From: Nocardia huaxiensis
GTDB lineage: Bacteria > Actinomycetota > Actinomycetes > Mycobacteriales > Mycobacteriaceae
Direction: 5' to 3'
NCBI RefSeq assembly: GCF_013744875.1
Contig: NZ_CP059399.1
Location: 8,122,001 to 8,186,000 of the forward strand
DNA: 64,000 bases
Below the pieces are notes generated by a model, which searched no databases, was not told where the DNA came from, and saw nothing but the letters and a program-made list of their open reading frames with translations. Below are positions 23,727 through 32,193 of this stretch, piece after piece (positions within the stretch are counted from its first letter, which is position 1; every line of letters starts with the position of its first letter). A program made the translations under genes and the position numbers.

Positions 23727-25553
23727 TCAGAACGCGGCTTCGTCCAGCTTCATGATGTCGTTGTCGAGGTTCTCGACGACATTGCGGACGCCGGCGAGCA
23801 GCGGCAGCTTGTTCTTGGCGAACCAGGAGGCGATGCCGACCTTGCCGGTGTAGAAGTTCTTGTCCTTGTCGGCGGCACCGGCGTCCAGGGCCGCCTGGGC
23901 GATGGCGGCCTGCTCCAGCAGTCGCCAGGCGATGACGAGATCGCCGGTGGCGTACAGGAACCGGACCGAGCCGAGGCCGACCTTGTAGAGCTCCTCGACG
24001 TTCTGCTGCGAGGCCATCAGGTAGCCGGTGAGCGCCGCCGCCATGCCCTGCACGTCGGCCAGGGCCGCACCGAGCAGTCCGCGCTCGACCTTGAACTGGT
24101 CCGGCCCGCCGTCGACGAACTTCTGGATGAGCCCGGCGACGTGCGCCAGCGCCACGCCCTTGTCTCGAATGATCTTGCGGAAGAAGAAGTCCTGCGCCTG
24201 GATGGCGGTGGTGCCCTCGTACAGCGAGTCGATCTTGCAGTCGCGGATGTACTGCTCGATCGGGTAGTCCTGCAGGTAGCCCGAACCGCCCAGGGTCTGC
24301 AGCGATTCGGTGAGGCTCTCGTACGCCCGGTCGGAGCCGCAGCCCTTCACGATGGGCAGCAGCAGGTCGTTGACCTTCTCCGCGAGGGTGTGGTCGACGC
24401 CCCAGTTGGCTTCCGCCACATCGGCGTTCTGGTACGAGGCGCAGTACATGTACAGCGCGCGCAGGCCCTCGGCGTACGCCTTCTGGGTGGCCAGCGAGCG
24501 ACGCACGTCCGGGTGGTGGGTGATGGTCACGCGCGGCGCGGCCTTGTCGGTCATCTGGGTCAGATCCGCACCCTGCACGCGCTGCTTGGCGTACTCGAGC
24601 GCGTTCAGGTAGCCGGTGGACAGCGCGCCGGTGGCCTTGGTGCCCACCATCATTCGCGCGTTCTCGATGACCTTGAACATCTGCGCGATGCCGTTGTGCA
24701 CGTCGCCGACGAGGTAGCCGACGGCCGGAATGTCGCCACCGAAGGTGATCTCACAGGTGGGCGAGGACTTGATGCCCATCTTGTGCTCGACGCCGGTGAC
24801 CAGCGCGCCGTTCTTCTCGCCGATCGCCATGGTCTCGGGGTCGAAGTGGAAGCGCGGCACGATGAACAGCGACAGGCCCTTGGTGCCGGGGCCGGCGCCT
24901 TCGGGGCGGGCCAGCACCAGGTGGAAGATGTTGTCGGCGGTGTCGCCGACGTCGCCGCCGGAGATGAAGCGCTTGACGCCTTCGATGTGCCAGGTGCCGT
25001 CGGCCTGCTGGATGGCCTTGGTGCGGCCCATGCCGACGTCGGAGCCGGCGTCGGGCTCGGTGAGCACCATCGTTCCGCCCCAGCGGTTTTCCCACGCGTA
25101 GGCGGCCCAGCGCTTCTGCTGCTCGTTGCCCTCGTCGAAGATGACCTTGTGCATGAGCGGGCCCATGTTGAAGAAGCTGGCCGAGTTGTTGGCGGCCACG
25201 ATCATTTCCTGGATGGCCCAGATGAGCGCGTTGGGCGCGGGGACGCCGCCCATGTCCTCGGACATGCCGAGGCCGGAGTAGCCGGCGTCGTTGACCGCGG
25301 CGACGGTCTTCTTCAGCGATTCCGGGACGGTGATGGTGTGCTGGTCCGGGATGAATTCGACCGGGTGCCGGTCGGCCTCCACGAAGGATTCTGCGACCGG
25401 CCCTTCGGCGAGGCGCTTGGCCTCGTTGAGCATTTCGCGAGCGGTGTCGCCGTCCAGGTCGCCGTAGGCGCCCTTGTCCAGCAGTTCCCCGATTCCCAGT
25501 ACCTCGAACAAGTTGAACTCGATGTCTCGCAGGTTCGCCTTGTAATGGGACAC
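23727..25553 (-). CDS. fadE5: Long-chain acyl-CoA dehydrogenase, FadE5-type
   Basis: A 608-residue acyl-CoA dehydrogenase with the extended C-terminal domain of the FadE5 group. It agrees closely with M. tuberculosis FadE5 (Rv0244c) from the N-terminus ([20 protein letters not shown]) to the C-terminus (ETLDNDIM-like [14 protein letters not shown]). FAD-binding motifs are [12 protein letters not shown] and [12 protein letters not shown]; the nucleotide-site segment [20 protein letters not shown] follows. FadE5 enzymes introduce the alpha-beta double bond in medium- to long-chain acyl-CoAs during beta-oxidation. GTG start with AGGAGG eight bases upstream. It stands alone with its own terminator. 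Confidence 0.94.
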   Translation of the reverse strand: MSHYKANLRDIEFNLFEVLGIGELLDKGAYGDLDGDTAREMLNEAKRLAEGPVAESFVEADRHPVEFIPDQHTITVPESLKKTVAAVNDAGYSGLGMSEDMGGVPAPNALIWAIQEMIVAANNSASFFNMGPLMHKVIFDEGNEQQKRWAAYAWENRWGGTMVLTEPDAGSDVGMGRTKAIQQADGTWHIEGVKRFISGGDVGDTADNIFHLVLARPEGAGPGTKGLSLFIVPRFHFDPETMAIGEKNGALVTGVEHKMGIKSSPTCEITFGGDIPAVGYLVGDVHNGIAQMFKVIENARMMVGTKATGALSTGYLNALEYAKQRVQGADLTQMTDKAAPRVTITHHPDVRRSLATQKAYAEGLRALYMYCASYQNADVAEANWGVDHTLAEKVNDLLLPIVKGCGSDRAYESLTESLQTLGGSGYLQDYPIEQYIRDCKIDSLYEGTTAIQAQDFFFRKIIRDKGVALAHVAGLIQKFVDGGPDQFKVERGLLGAALADVQGMAAALTGYLMASQQNVEELYKVGLGSVRFLYATGDLVIAWRLLEQAAIAQAALDAGAADKDKNFYTGKVGIASWFAKNKLPLLAGVRNVVENLDNDIMKLDEAAF

Positions 25554-25731
25554 GGAAGGGCCTCCTCAGCCGAAGTCGATGATCAGAGTGGAGTTTGCCG
25601 TACGGTTGTCCGGTTACGCCAGCGTAGGGACGAGGCCGCCCGGTCAGGGGCGGCAAAGCCACAATCGGTCGCCTGACCACATAACTGTCGGGTGTAAAGC
25701 TAACCGGGATTCGGGTCCGCCCGGTTCCACA

Positions 25732-26706
25732 TCAGGCCGTCGCGGAGTTGCTGCCGCTGTCGGTTCGCGCCGCCCGGCCGTAGCGCCGCTTGGCCTCGGC
25801 GGGCGTGACGGTGACCGGATTGTCCGGGATTCCGGCGGCCATGTGTTCCTTCAGCAGACGACCGGTCATCGGGCCGATGAAGTTCTTGGCCACCTTCTGC
25901 TTGCGACCGTCGTTCTTCAGCACCGCCATGGCCGCGCGCACCGCGGGCGGATAGGCGGCGTCGAGGAAGCCGGGCTGATCGAATCCGCCCGTGACGCGCA
26001 TCCATTCGGGCAGCGTGGCAATGGCGGCCGGGGCCACCAGGCGGCTGCCGGACCACAGTTTCACGCCCTTCTCCGACGGCGTGTAGAGCAGGTAGTGCAT
26101 GCCCTCCCGCGCCCGCTCGGAGACGCACAGCTTGGGCCGCATCGCGGCGAAGTACTCGCGCACCTCGGCCCGCGAGGTGGGCACGTCGGCCGGTTTGCAG
26201 GTCTGCAGTTCGGCGGCGATCACGCACTCCTGCCAGTACCGCTTCTCCTCGGCGGGCGTGAGCGGACCCGGACCGTACATCTCGTAGCACTTGAGCACCG
26301 AATGCCAGCCGGTCACGTGGATCCACAGCTGCGAGTCGGGATTGTTTGCGCTGTACCGCTTTCCGCTGATCGGCTCGATGCCGGTGGCCTTGGCGTGCAC
26401 CGTCATGAGGTGCTCGGACGCCTCGATGGCCATGCGGCTGTCGGCCACGGCGGCAATGAGGAAGTAGGCGAAGGTGTGGTCGAGCCGCCCGGTCGGGTCG
26501 CTGTAGATGCCGCCGACATCGGCGACGGCCGCGGTGAGGTCCGGGTCGAAGTGCTCGAGCACGACCGAACGCTGGAATCCGATGAGCGCGGTGGGCGCGG
26601 TCCAGACCTTCCAGGTGGGTGAGTCCGGCCCGAAGAAGCCGTAGTCGACCTGGCGGATGGTGCGGGCAGGCGCGTCGAATTGCGGACGCGAGGGTGCTGC
26701 CGTCAT
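25732..26706 (-). CDS. Oxygenase MpaB family protein (DUF2236)
   Basis: A 324-residue protein of the DUF2236/MpaB family, which contains haem enzymes such as rubber latex-clearing protein Lcp. Family features include TWKVWTAPTALIGFQRSVVL, the HTFAYFLIAAVADSRMAIEA helix and the LWIHVTGWHSVLKCYEMYGP segment, with histidines suitable for haem binding. Many actinobacterial members have no known substrate. No signal peptide, so cytosolic. The ATG at 26706 has AAAGGAG at good spacing. A 22-base promoter motif about 46 bases upstream also occurs twice before the next gene, so the two are probably under one regulator. Confidence 0.85.
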   Translation of the reverse strand: MTAAPSRPQFDAPARTIRQVDYGFFGPDSPTWKVWTAPTALIGFQRSVVLEHFDPDLTAAVADVGGIYSDPTGRLDHTFAYFLIAAVADSRMAIEASEHLMTVHAKATGIEPISGKRYSANNPDSQLWIHVTGWHSVLKCYEMYGPGPLTPAEEKRYWQECVIAAELQTCKPADVPTSRAEVREYFAAMRPKLCVSERAREGMHYLLYTPSEKGVKLWSGSRLVAPAAIATLPEWMRVTGGFDQPGFLDAAYPPAVRAAMAVLKNDGRKQKVAKNFIGPMTGRLLKEHMAAGIPDNPVTVTPAEAKRRYGRAARTDSGSNSATA

Positions 26707-26751
26707 CGTCTGCTCCTTTGCAGTGATGGCGCGGGCCGTGGCGGAGGCCCT

Positions 26752-26773
26752 TTCATTCACGAATGTAGCATTT
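26752..26773 (-). promoter_or_regulatory. Candidate regulator site, copy 3 of a shared 22-bp motif
   Basis: TTCATTCACGAATGTAGCAT lies 46 bases before the MpaB-family start codon. It shares TTCnTTCnnGAnTGTAG with two adjacent copies at 28879-28921. Its core ATTCACGAAT is near-palindromic. A TetR gene is next to the other copies. Confidence 0.6.
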
Positions 26774-26800
26774 AGCGTTTCCGCTGGCACGCAGCGCCTC

Positions 26801-26899
26801 CCCCGTCATCCCGGCATGCTTTTGGCCGGGATCCACACGATGGCGCGCCTGTACTGCCTGTGTGGATTCCGGCCAAAAGCGCGCCGGAATGACGAGGGG
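26801..26899. repeat. Large imperfect inverted repeat (about 38-bp arms)
   Basis: Left arm 26801-26838 and right arm 26860-26899 are reverse complements apart from four mismatches and one extra base, around a 21-base loop. The recognisable core is CCGGCATGCTTTTGGCCGGG on the left and CCGGCCAAAAGCGCGCCGG on the right. It lies between the stop of the acyl-CoA dehydrogenase-like gene (26913) and the promoter of the MpaB gene. It can act as a terminator, but its size suggests a mobile palindromic repeat. Confidence 0.75.
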
Positions 26900-26912
26900 G
26901 CCACAGCTCAGC

Positions 26913-28826
26913 TCAGGGGTTCATCTCGTAAACGCCCGCGAGACCGCAGGCCTGGGTGAGCACCCGCTCGAAGCGCTGCGCGTCGGCGACCGGGCGGCGC
27001 ACCAGCTGCAGTGCCAGCGCCTGCTGCGCCTTGGTGGCGGTGGGCTTGGCGTTCAAGCCGACCGCGTGCTTGGAGAATTCGCGCACGAAGACGTCGAAAA
27101 GCTGGTCCAGGACCGGGATTTCGGTGCCGTCCTTTTCCGCCTGCTCCAGAATCAGCTGCGCGTACGGCAGCAGTGTGAACAGCTCGCCGAGCGCGAACAG
27201 GAAGTCCACGTCCTGCTGCTGCGCCTTGGTCGGCGTGGCGGCGGCCAGCAGCGTCTTGAGCCCGAGCGCCTGCTCCAGGAACACCGCCACGTTCGGAATG
27301 TGGCGGTGCCGCTCGAACACCGGCCGCCAGTCCGCGAAGCGAATGCGCCCCAGCCCGCTGGTCGGCCCCTGCCGGAACAGGAACTCGTCATCGGCGGCAT
27401 CGCGCCGGGTGGGCACGGGAGCGTAAGTGGCGCTTGCCAATTCGCCACGCAGCTTGGGCACGACCGCACCGGCGCGCGGCGCGAGCCGGCGACTGGTCCA
27501 GCTCAGCGCCTCCGAGGCGGCCTTGACCGCACCCGCGGGCGCGCCGCCGGGCACGTAGCGCAGCGCCGCCAAACCGGCATCGGAGGGATGGAACATGTAG
27601 TTGGGCATGAACTTCAGCGACAGCGCCATGTTCACGTGCACGGTGCCCTCGAGGCGCGGCAGCCCGAACATGCCGACCATGGCCATCGGGAAGTACATGT
27701 CGTTCTCGAAGCCGCGCGCGGCGATCACATCGGCCAGATCCTCGTAGATCTTCTGCCCCTGCCGGGTGACCGACATCTTCTCGATGGCGCTGACCAGCAG
27801 GTAGCGCCGGTCGTTCGGGCCCGCCGAGCGCATGTAGTCGATGGCGCGCTCGCTGTAGAGCTTCATGCCGATCAATCGCGCGTAGCTGTCCGCGAGAATC
27901 GTGCGCACCTGCGGGAACTCGGTCACCTTGTGCCCGAACAGCACTCGGTTCTCGGCGTGCGTGACGGCCTCGTACATGGCGTGTTCGCACGCGCCGACCG
28001 CGCCGAAGCCGAGGTTGAACTTGCCGACGTTCACGGTGTTCATGGCGGCGTCGAAGGCGGCCCGCCCGGTGTGCAGGATGTCGTCCTCGGCGACCGGGTA
28101 CTTGTCGAGATCGAATGCGGCGACGTACATCTGGGAGTCGACGACGTTCTTGCGCAGCTTGTAGTTCTTGTGCCGCGAGTCGGCGGCGAAGAACAGGTAG
28201 CCGGAGTACTCCTCCTCGGTCATCTTCCGCTGGAAGTCGGCGGAGTCGATGATCGGCTTGTCGGCGCGGCGGCCGAAGACCGAGACCATGGCGGCCTGAT
28301 TGCCGTTGCCGATGTAGTACTTGCCGCCGGTGGCGCTGAATCCGCCGCGCGCCTTGGGCTCGAGGATCATGTCGGTGGAGTAGATGTCCGCGCCGTGCGC
28401 CTGCTCGGACAGCCCGAAGGCGAAGATCTCGCCGGAGTCCAGGGCTGCGGCGGCGCGCTGCTTGGCGGCCTTGTTGTGGCTCTGCCAGATCGGCCCGAGG
28501 CCGAGGATGGTGACCTGCCAGACGTACCAGTACTGCATGCCGTAGAAGCCGAGGATCTTGCTCATCATGGCGATGCGCGCGGTGTCCCAGCGCTTGTGCG
28601 GGTCGCCGTTGGCCTCGGCGGCCGGGGTCAGGAAGGTGGCGAACACCCGCTCGCTCTTGATGAAGTCGAGGAATTCCGCGTACCAGACCCGATCGCGGCT
28701 CTCCTCGAGCAGGCGCTTCTTGCCGTGCGTCTCGAACCAGGTGACGGTGGCGCGCAGCAGTCGCGCGGTCTCGGCGTCGAACTCGCTGAATTCACAGGTC
28801 TTCGGGTTGAACAGGGTGCTGGTCAT
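26913..28826 (-). CDS. Acyl-CoA dehydrogenase/oxidase family protein (long form)
   Basis: A 637-residue flavoenzyme of the acyl-CoA dehydrogenase fold with an unusual, longer C-terminus. An N-terminal helical region (ETARLLRATVTWFETHGKKR) precedes the middle beta domain (AFGLSEQAHGADIYSTDMIL, GGKYYIGNGNQAAMVSVFGR) and C-terminal helices (GAVGACEHAMYEAVTHAENR, YEDLADVIAARGFENDMYFP). Residues 440-637 are an extra region, as in acyl-CoA oxidases. The substrate is unknown. The ATG follows GGAGGAG. It is divergent from a TetR gene, and two copies of the shared 22-base motif sit in its promoter. Confidence 0.85.
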   Translation of the reverse strand: MTSTLFNPKTCEFSEFDAETARLLRATVTWFETHGKKRLLEESRDRVWYAEFLDFIKSERVFATFLTPAAEANGDPHKRWDTARIAMMSKILGFYGMQYWYVWQVTILGLGPIWQSHNKAAKQRAAAALDSGEIFAFGLSEQAHGADIYSTDMILEPKARGGFSATGGKYYIGNGNQAAMVSVFGRRADKPIIDSADFQRKMTEEEYSGYLFFAADSRHKNYKLRKNVVDSQMYVAAFDLDKYPVAEDDILHTGRAAFDAAMNTVNVGKFNLGFGAVGACEHAMYEAVTHAENRVLFGHKVTEFPQVRTILADSYARLIGMKLYSERAIDYMRSAGPNDRRYLLVSAIEKMSVTRQGQKIYEDLADVIAARGFENDMYFPMAMVGMFGLPRLEGTVHVNMALSLKFMPNYMFHPSDAGLAALRYVPGGAPAGAVKAASEALSWTSRRLAPRAGAVVPKLRGELASATYAPVPTRRDAADDEFLFRQGPTSGLGRIRFADWRPVFERHRHIPNVAVFLEQALGLKTLLAAATPTKAQQQDVDFLFALGELFTLLPYAQLILEQAEKDGTEIPVLDQLFDVFVREFSKHAVGLNAKPTATKAQQALALQLVRRPVADAQRFERVLTQACGLAGVYEMNP

Positions 28827-28878
28827 CTCGCTCGCGTCTCCTCCGGCCGGGGGCGTTCGATGTGGCTCCACCGGGCAT

Positions 28879-28921
28879 TTCGTTCGTGACTGTAGCATTT
28901 TCATTCGTGACTGTAGGAAAT
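28879..28921. promoter_or_regulatory. Two adjacent copies of the shared 22-bp motif (candidate TetR operators)
   Basis: Copy 1 begins at 28879 (TTCGTTCGTGACTGTAGCAT) and copy 2 at 28900 (TTCATTCGTGACTGTAGGAA), a 21-base step, so both face the same side of the helix. They lie 53 bases upstream of the dehydrogenase start and about 100 bases upstream of the divergent TetR gene. The third copy is before the MpaB-family gene. Confidence 0.65.
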
Positions 28922-29018
28922 GATCTTGGAACCTGCCCGGAGCAGGAAATTCACATACCGGGCCGTCCCCCGCGACCAACCGCGTAGCCGGGCGCGAGCG
29001 CTGCTATCGTCGGTGCGC

Positions 29019-29645
29019 ATGGGCACCGATTCGGCTGTACGACCCCGGCAGCGCGCGCGACATCTCGGTCCCGAACGCCGCCGCCCGCAGGTGCTCGACA
29101 CCGCGCTCCAGATCGCCGTCGAGAACGGCATCGCGGCCATCACCATCGCCGCCGTGGCCGACCGCATGAAGGTGACCCGGCCGGTTGTCTACGCCTGCTT
29201 CGCCGATCGGGTGGAACTCATCGACGCGCTCATCCGGCGCGAAGAAGAGCACATGATCAAGGGCGTCTTCGAAACCCTGCCGCGCCGCCGCGTGGAAGCC
29301 GACGAGGCCGTCTTCATCGAGGGCTTCCGCGCCCTGCTGCACACCGTCGCCGAGCGGCCCGACACCTGGCGCCTGCTCTACGGCAATCCCGATCCCGCCG
29401 TGGCGGATTCGTTCGGGCGCGGCCGGGTACTGGCCGTGGAACTGTGCACCCGCCGCCTGCGCCCCACCCTGAAGGCGTGGAGCACCGCCGACGCCGAACG
29501 CAAACTACCCGTCCTGGTGGAGCTGTGGGTGTCCGCCGGTGAGGGCGCGGCCCGCACCCTGCTCTCCGGCGAGGGCGACTGGACACCGGACGATCTCGGC
29601 GAATTCGTCGGCGCGGCCGTGTATCGCGCCCTGCGCTACGCGTAA
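29019..29645 (+). CDS. TetR/AcrR family transcriptional regulator
   Basis: A 208-residue regulator. The DNA-binding helices are VLDTALQIAVENGIAAITIA and AVADRMKVTRPVVYACFADR, preceded by a basic arm (RPRQRARHLGPERRR). The ligand domain is all-helical. The start is ATG 29019; TATCGT nine bases upstream fits a leaderless promoter, and nothing like a ribosome site is present. It is divergent from the acyl-CoA dehydrogenase-like gene and probably binds the paired motif at 28879-28921, and through the third copy also controls the MpaB gene. hgmA follows 68 bases downstream. Confidence 0.88.
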   Translation: MGTDSAVRPRQRARHLGPERRRPQVLDTALQIAVENGIAAITIAAVADRMKVTRPVVYACFADRVELIDALIRREEEHMIKGVFETLPRRRVEADEAVFIEGFRALLHTVAERPDTWRLLYGNPDPAVADSFGRGRVLAVELCTRRLRPTLKAWSTADAERKLPVLVELWVSAGEGAARTLLSGEGDWTPDDLGEFVGAAVYRALRYA

Positions 29646-29713
29646 TACCCACCTCGGCGGTTATCCGGTGGCTACGATGGGAACCGGGCCCATCAGTCAG
29701 CGGGAGGCCGGCG

Positions 29714-30922
29714 ATGACGTTCTATCGACAGGTGGGGGCGGTGCCGCCGAAGCGGCATACCCAGCACCGTGACCAGCAGGGAAAGCTCTATTACGAAGAG
29801 CTGATGGGAGAAGAGGGCTTCTCCGGCGATTCCTCACTGCTCTATCACCGCGGATTGCCACCAGCCATTGTGGATTCGACGGTGTGGGTCCTGCCCGAGC
29901 AGCGGACCTACCCGAATCATCCACTGCGACACCGGCATTTGAAGCTGCACGAGCTGTTCCCGGGCGAGCGGTACCAGGACACCGACATGGTGACCGGCCG
30001 CCGCCTGCTGCTCGGAAACTCCGACGTACGAATTTCCTACGTGGTTGCTGGAACCCCATCGCCGTTGTACCGCAATGCCATCGGCGATGAACTGGTGTAC
30101 ATCGAGTCAGGTTCCGGGCGGGTGGAGACCGTCTTCGGTGTGCTGTCTGTACATCAAGGTCATCAGGTGCTGCTGCCGCGCGCCACCACCCACCGCTGGC
30201 TGCCCGATAGCCCGGAACCGTTGCGCGCCTACATCATCGAGGGCTCCGGGCACATCACGCCGCCGAAGCGCTACCTGTCGAAGTACGGCCAGCTGCTCGA
30301 ACACTCCCCCTACTGCGAACGCGACCTGCACGGCCCCACCGAACCGTTCCAGGCCGAGGGCACCGATGTCGAGGTGCTGGTGAAGCATCGCCCGGCCGGT
30401 GAAATCGTCGGCACCAGCATGGTTTACGCCACGCACCCCTTCGATGTGGTCGGCTGGGACGGCTGCCTGTACCCGTTCACCTTCGATATCGCCGACTTCG
30501 AACCCATCACCGGCCGCGTGCACCAGCCGCCGCCCGCGCATCAGGCGTTCGAGGGCAACAACTTCGTCGTCTGCAATTTCGTCCCGCGCAAGGTGGACTA
30601 CCACCCGCTGTCGATCCCGGTGCCCTATTACCACTCCAATGTGGACTCCGACGAGATCATGTTCTACTGCGGCGGAAACTACGAGGCGCGCAAGGGTTCC
30701 GGCATCGCCCAGGGTTCGGTGTCGGTGCATCCGGGCGGATACGCGCACGGTCCCCAACCCGGGGCATACGAACGCAGTATCGGCATCGAATACTTCGATG
30801 AACTCGCGGTCATGGTCGACACCTTTCACCCGCTCCAACTGGGTGAGGGCGCACTGGCCTGCGAGGACGACAAGTACGCGTGGACCTGGTCGGGTCGTGG
30901 GCCTTCCGAAGGATGGATATGA
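29714..30922 (+). CDS. hgmA: Homogentisate 1,2-dioxygenase
   Basis: A 402-residue non-haem iron dioxygenase opening the ring of homogentisate to maleylacetoacetate in tyrosine/phenylalanine breakdown. The double cupin is visible: first cupin ELVYIESGSGRVETVFG and LPRATTHRW, second cupin with iron ligands in YHSNVDSDEIMFY and SVHPGGYAHGPQPG. It is the shorter actinobacterial form. ATG with CGGGAGG upstream. The four-base overlap (ATGA) with fahA shows a two-gene operon. No maleylacetoacetate isomerase lies nearby; actinomycetes can use a mycothiol-dependent one elsewhere. Confidence 0.93.
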   Translation: MTFYRQVGAVPPKRHTQHRDQQGKLYYEELMGEEGFSGDSSLLYHRGLPPAIVDSTVWVLPEQRTYPNHPLRHRHLKLHELFPGERYQDTDMVTGRRLLLGNSDVRISYVVAGTPSPLYRNAIGDELVYIESGSGRVETVFGVLSVHQGHQVLLPRATTHRWLPDSPEPLRAYIIEGSGHITPPKRYLSKYGQLLEHSPYCERDLHGPTEPFQAEGTDVEVLVKHRPAGEIVGTSMVYATHPFDVVGWDGCLYPFTFDIADFEPITGRVHQPPPAHQAFEGNNFVVCNFVPRKVDYHPLSIPVPYYHSNVDSDEIMFYCGGNYEARKGSGIAQGSVSVHPGGYAHGPQPGAYERSIGIEYFDELAVMVDTFHPLQLGEGALACEDDKYAWTWSGRGPSEGWI

Positions 30923-32094
30923 GCAGTCGTGTGCGTATCGAAGTCCCCGAGGATTCCGGATTCGGCCCGACCCATCTGCCCTACTGTGTGTTCCGCCCGC
31001 GCGGCGGCGAGCCGCGGGTCGGCGCGCGGCTGGGCGACAGCATCATCGATCTGGCCGTGGCCCTCGATGATCCGATGTTCGCGCAACCCAGCCTGAACGC
31101 CTTCATGACGCAGGGCCCGCAGTGCTGGCGGGAGGTGCGCGAACTGGTGCACGCCGCCGCCGAGACCGAATTGCCAGCGGCGGCAGTGCATTCGGTGCGC
31201 GCCGTCCAGCTCGACCTGCCCGTGGAGATCGGCGACTACGTCGATTTCTATGCCAGCCTCGACCACGCCACCGCCATGGGCCGCATGCTGCGCCCGGACG
31301 GTGAACCGCTGCTGCCGAACTGGAAACACCTCCCGGTGGGCTATCACGGCCGTGCGGGCACCGTGGTGGTGTCCGGCACGGCAATCACCCGCCCGCACGG
31401 TCAGCTCCGAACCGCCTCCGGCGCACCGGAATTCGGCCCGACCCGCCGCCTGGACATCGAGGCCGAACTCGGCTTCCTGGTCGGCTCCGGCTCACCCCTC
31501 GGCACGCCGTTGCGCACCGGCGATTTCGCCGAGCACATCTTCGGCGTGGCCCTGGTCAACGACTGGTCCGCCCGCGACATCCAGGGCTGGGAGGCGCAAC
31601 CGCTCGGCCCCTTCCTCGGCAAATCTTTCGCGACCACCCTCTCCGCCTGGGTGACGCCCTTGGACGCCCTGGCCGCGGCCCGCATTCCACTGCCCGCGCA
31701 GGATCCCGCGCCCCTGCCCTATCTTCAGGACAGCGCCCCCTGGAGTCTCGACATCGATCTCGGCGTGGAATGGAACGGTCAGATCGTCTCCACTCCCCCG
31801 TTCCGCCGCATGTACTGGTCCCCCGCGCAGATGCTCGCGCACATGACCGTCAACGGCGCGTCCACCCGCACCGGCGACCTGTTCGCCTCCGGCACCATCT
31901 CCGGCCCCGAACGCCACGAACGCGGTTCGCTCATGGAACTGACCTGGGCCGGAACCGACCCGGTGGACCTGAACGGCGACAAGCGCACCTTCCTGGAGGA
32001 CGGCGACGAAATCGCCATCACCGCATCCGCCCCGGCCGTGGGCGGCGGCCGCCTCACCCTGGGCGAGGTGCGCGGTCGAATAACCCGGCAATAG
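30919..32094 (+). CDS. fahA: Fumarylacetoacetase
   Basis: A 391-residue hydrolase splitting fumarylacetoacetate into fumarate and acetoacetate, the last step after hgmA. Family motifs: DYVDFYASLDHATAMGRMLR with catalytic His, LPVGYHGRAGTVVVSG, IEAELGFLVG (metal-binding Glu), and GVALVNDWSARDIQGWE (metal-binding Asp). The C-terminal part (SGTISGPERHERGSLMELTW) is normal. I chose ATG 30919, overlapping the hgmA stop; an ATG two codons upstream (30913) is also in frame. Confidence 0.93.
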   Translation: MSSRVRIEVPEDSGFGPTHLPYCVFRPRGGEPRVGARLGDSIIDLAVALDDPMFAQPSLNAFMTQGPQCWREVRELVHAAAETELPAAAVHSVRAVQLDLPVEIGDYVDFYASLDHATAMGRMLRPDGEPLLPNWKHLPVGYHGRAGTVVVSGTAITRPHGQLRTASGAPEFGPTRRLDIEAELGFLVGSGSPLGTPLRTGDFAEHIFGVALVNDWSARDIQGWEAQPLGPFLGKSFATTLSAWVTPLDALAAARIPLPAQDPAPLPYLQDSAPWSLDIDLGVEWNGQIVSTPPFRRMYWSPAQMLAHMTVNGASTRTGDLFASGTISGPERHERGSLMELTWAGTDPVDLNGDKRTFLEDGDEIAITASAPAVGGGRLTLGEVRGRITRQ

Positions 32095-32193
32095 CCGCTG
32101 GGCATGGCCATGACCATCGTCACGGTCGATCCACCCGGAAGTTTCGAACCGATACCGTTCCGAAAGTCGTAGAACTTCGGAGGGTGGTCGCCA

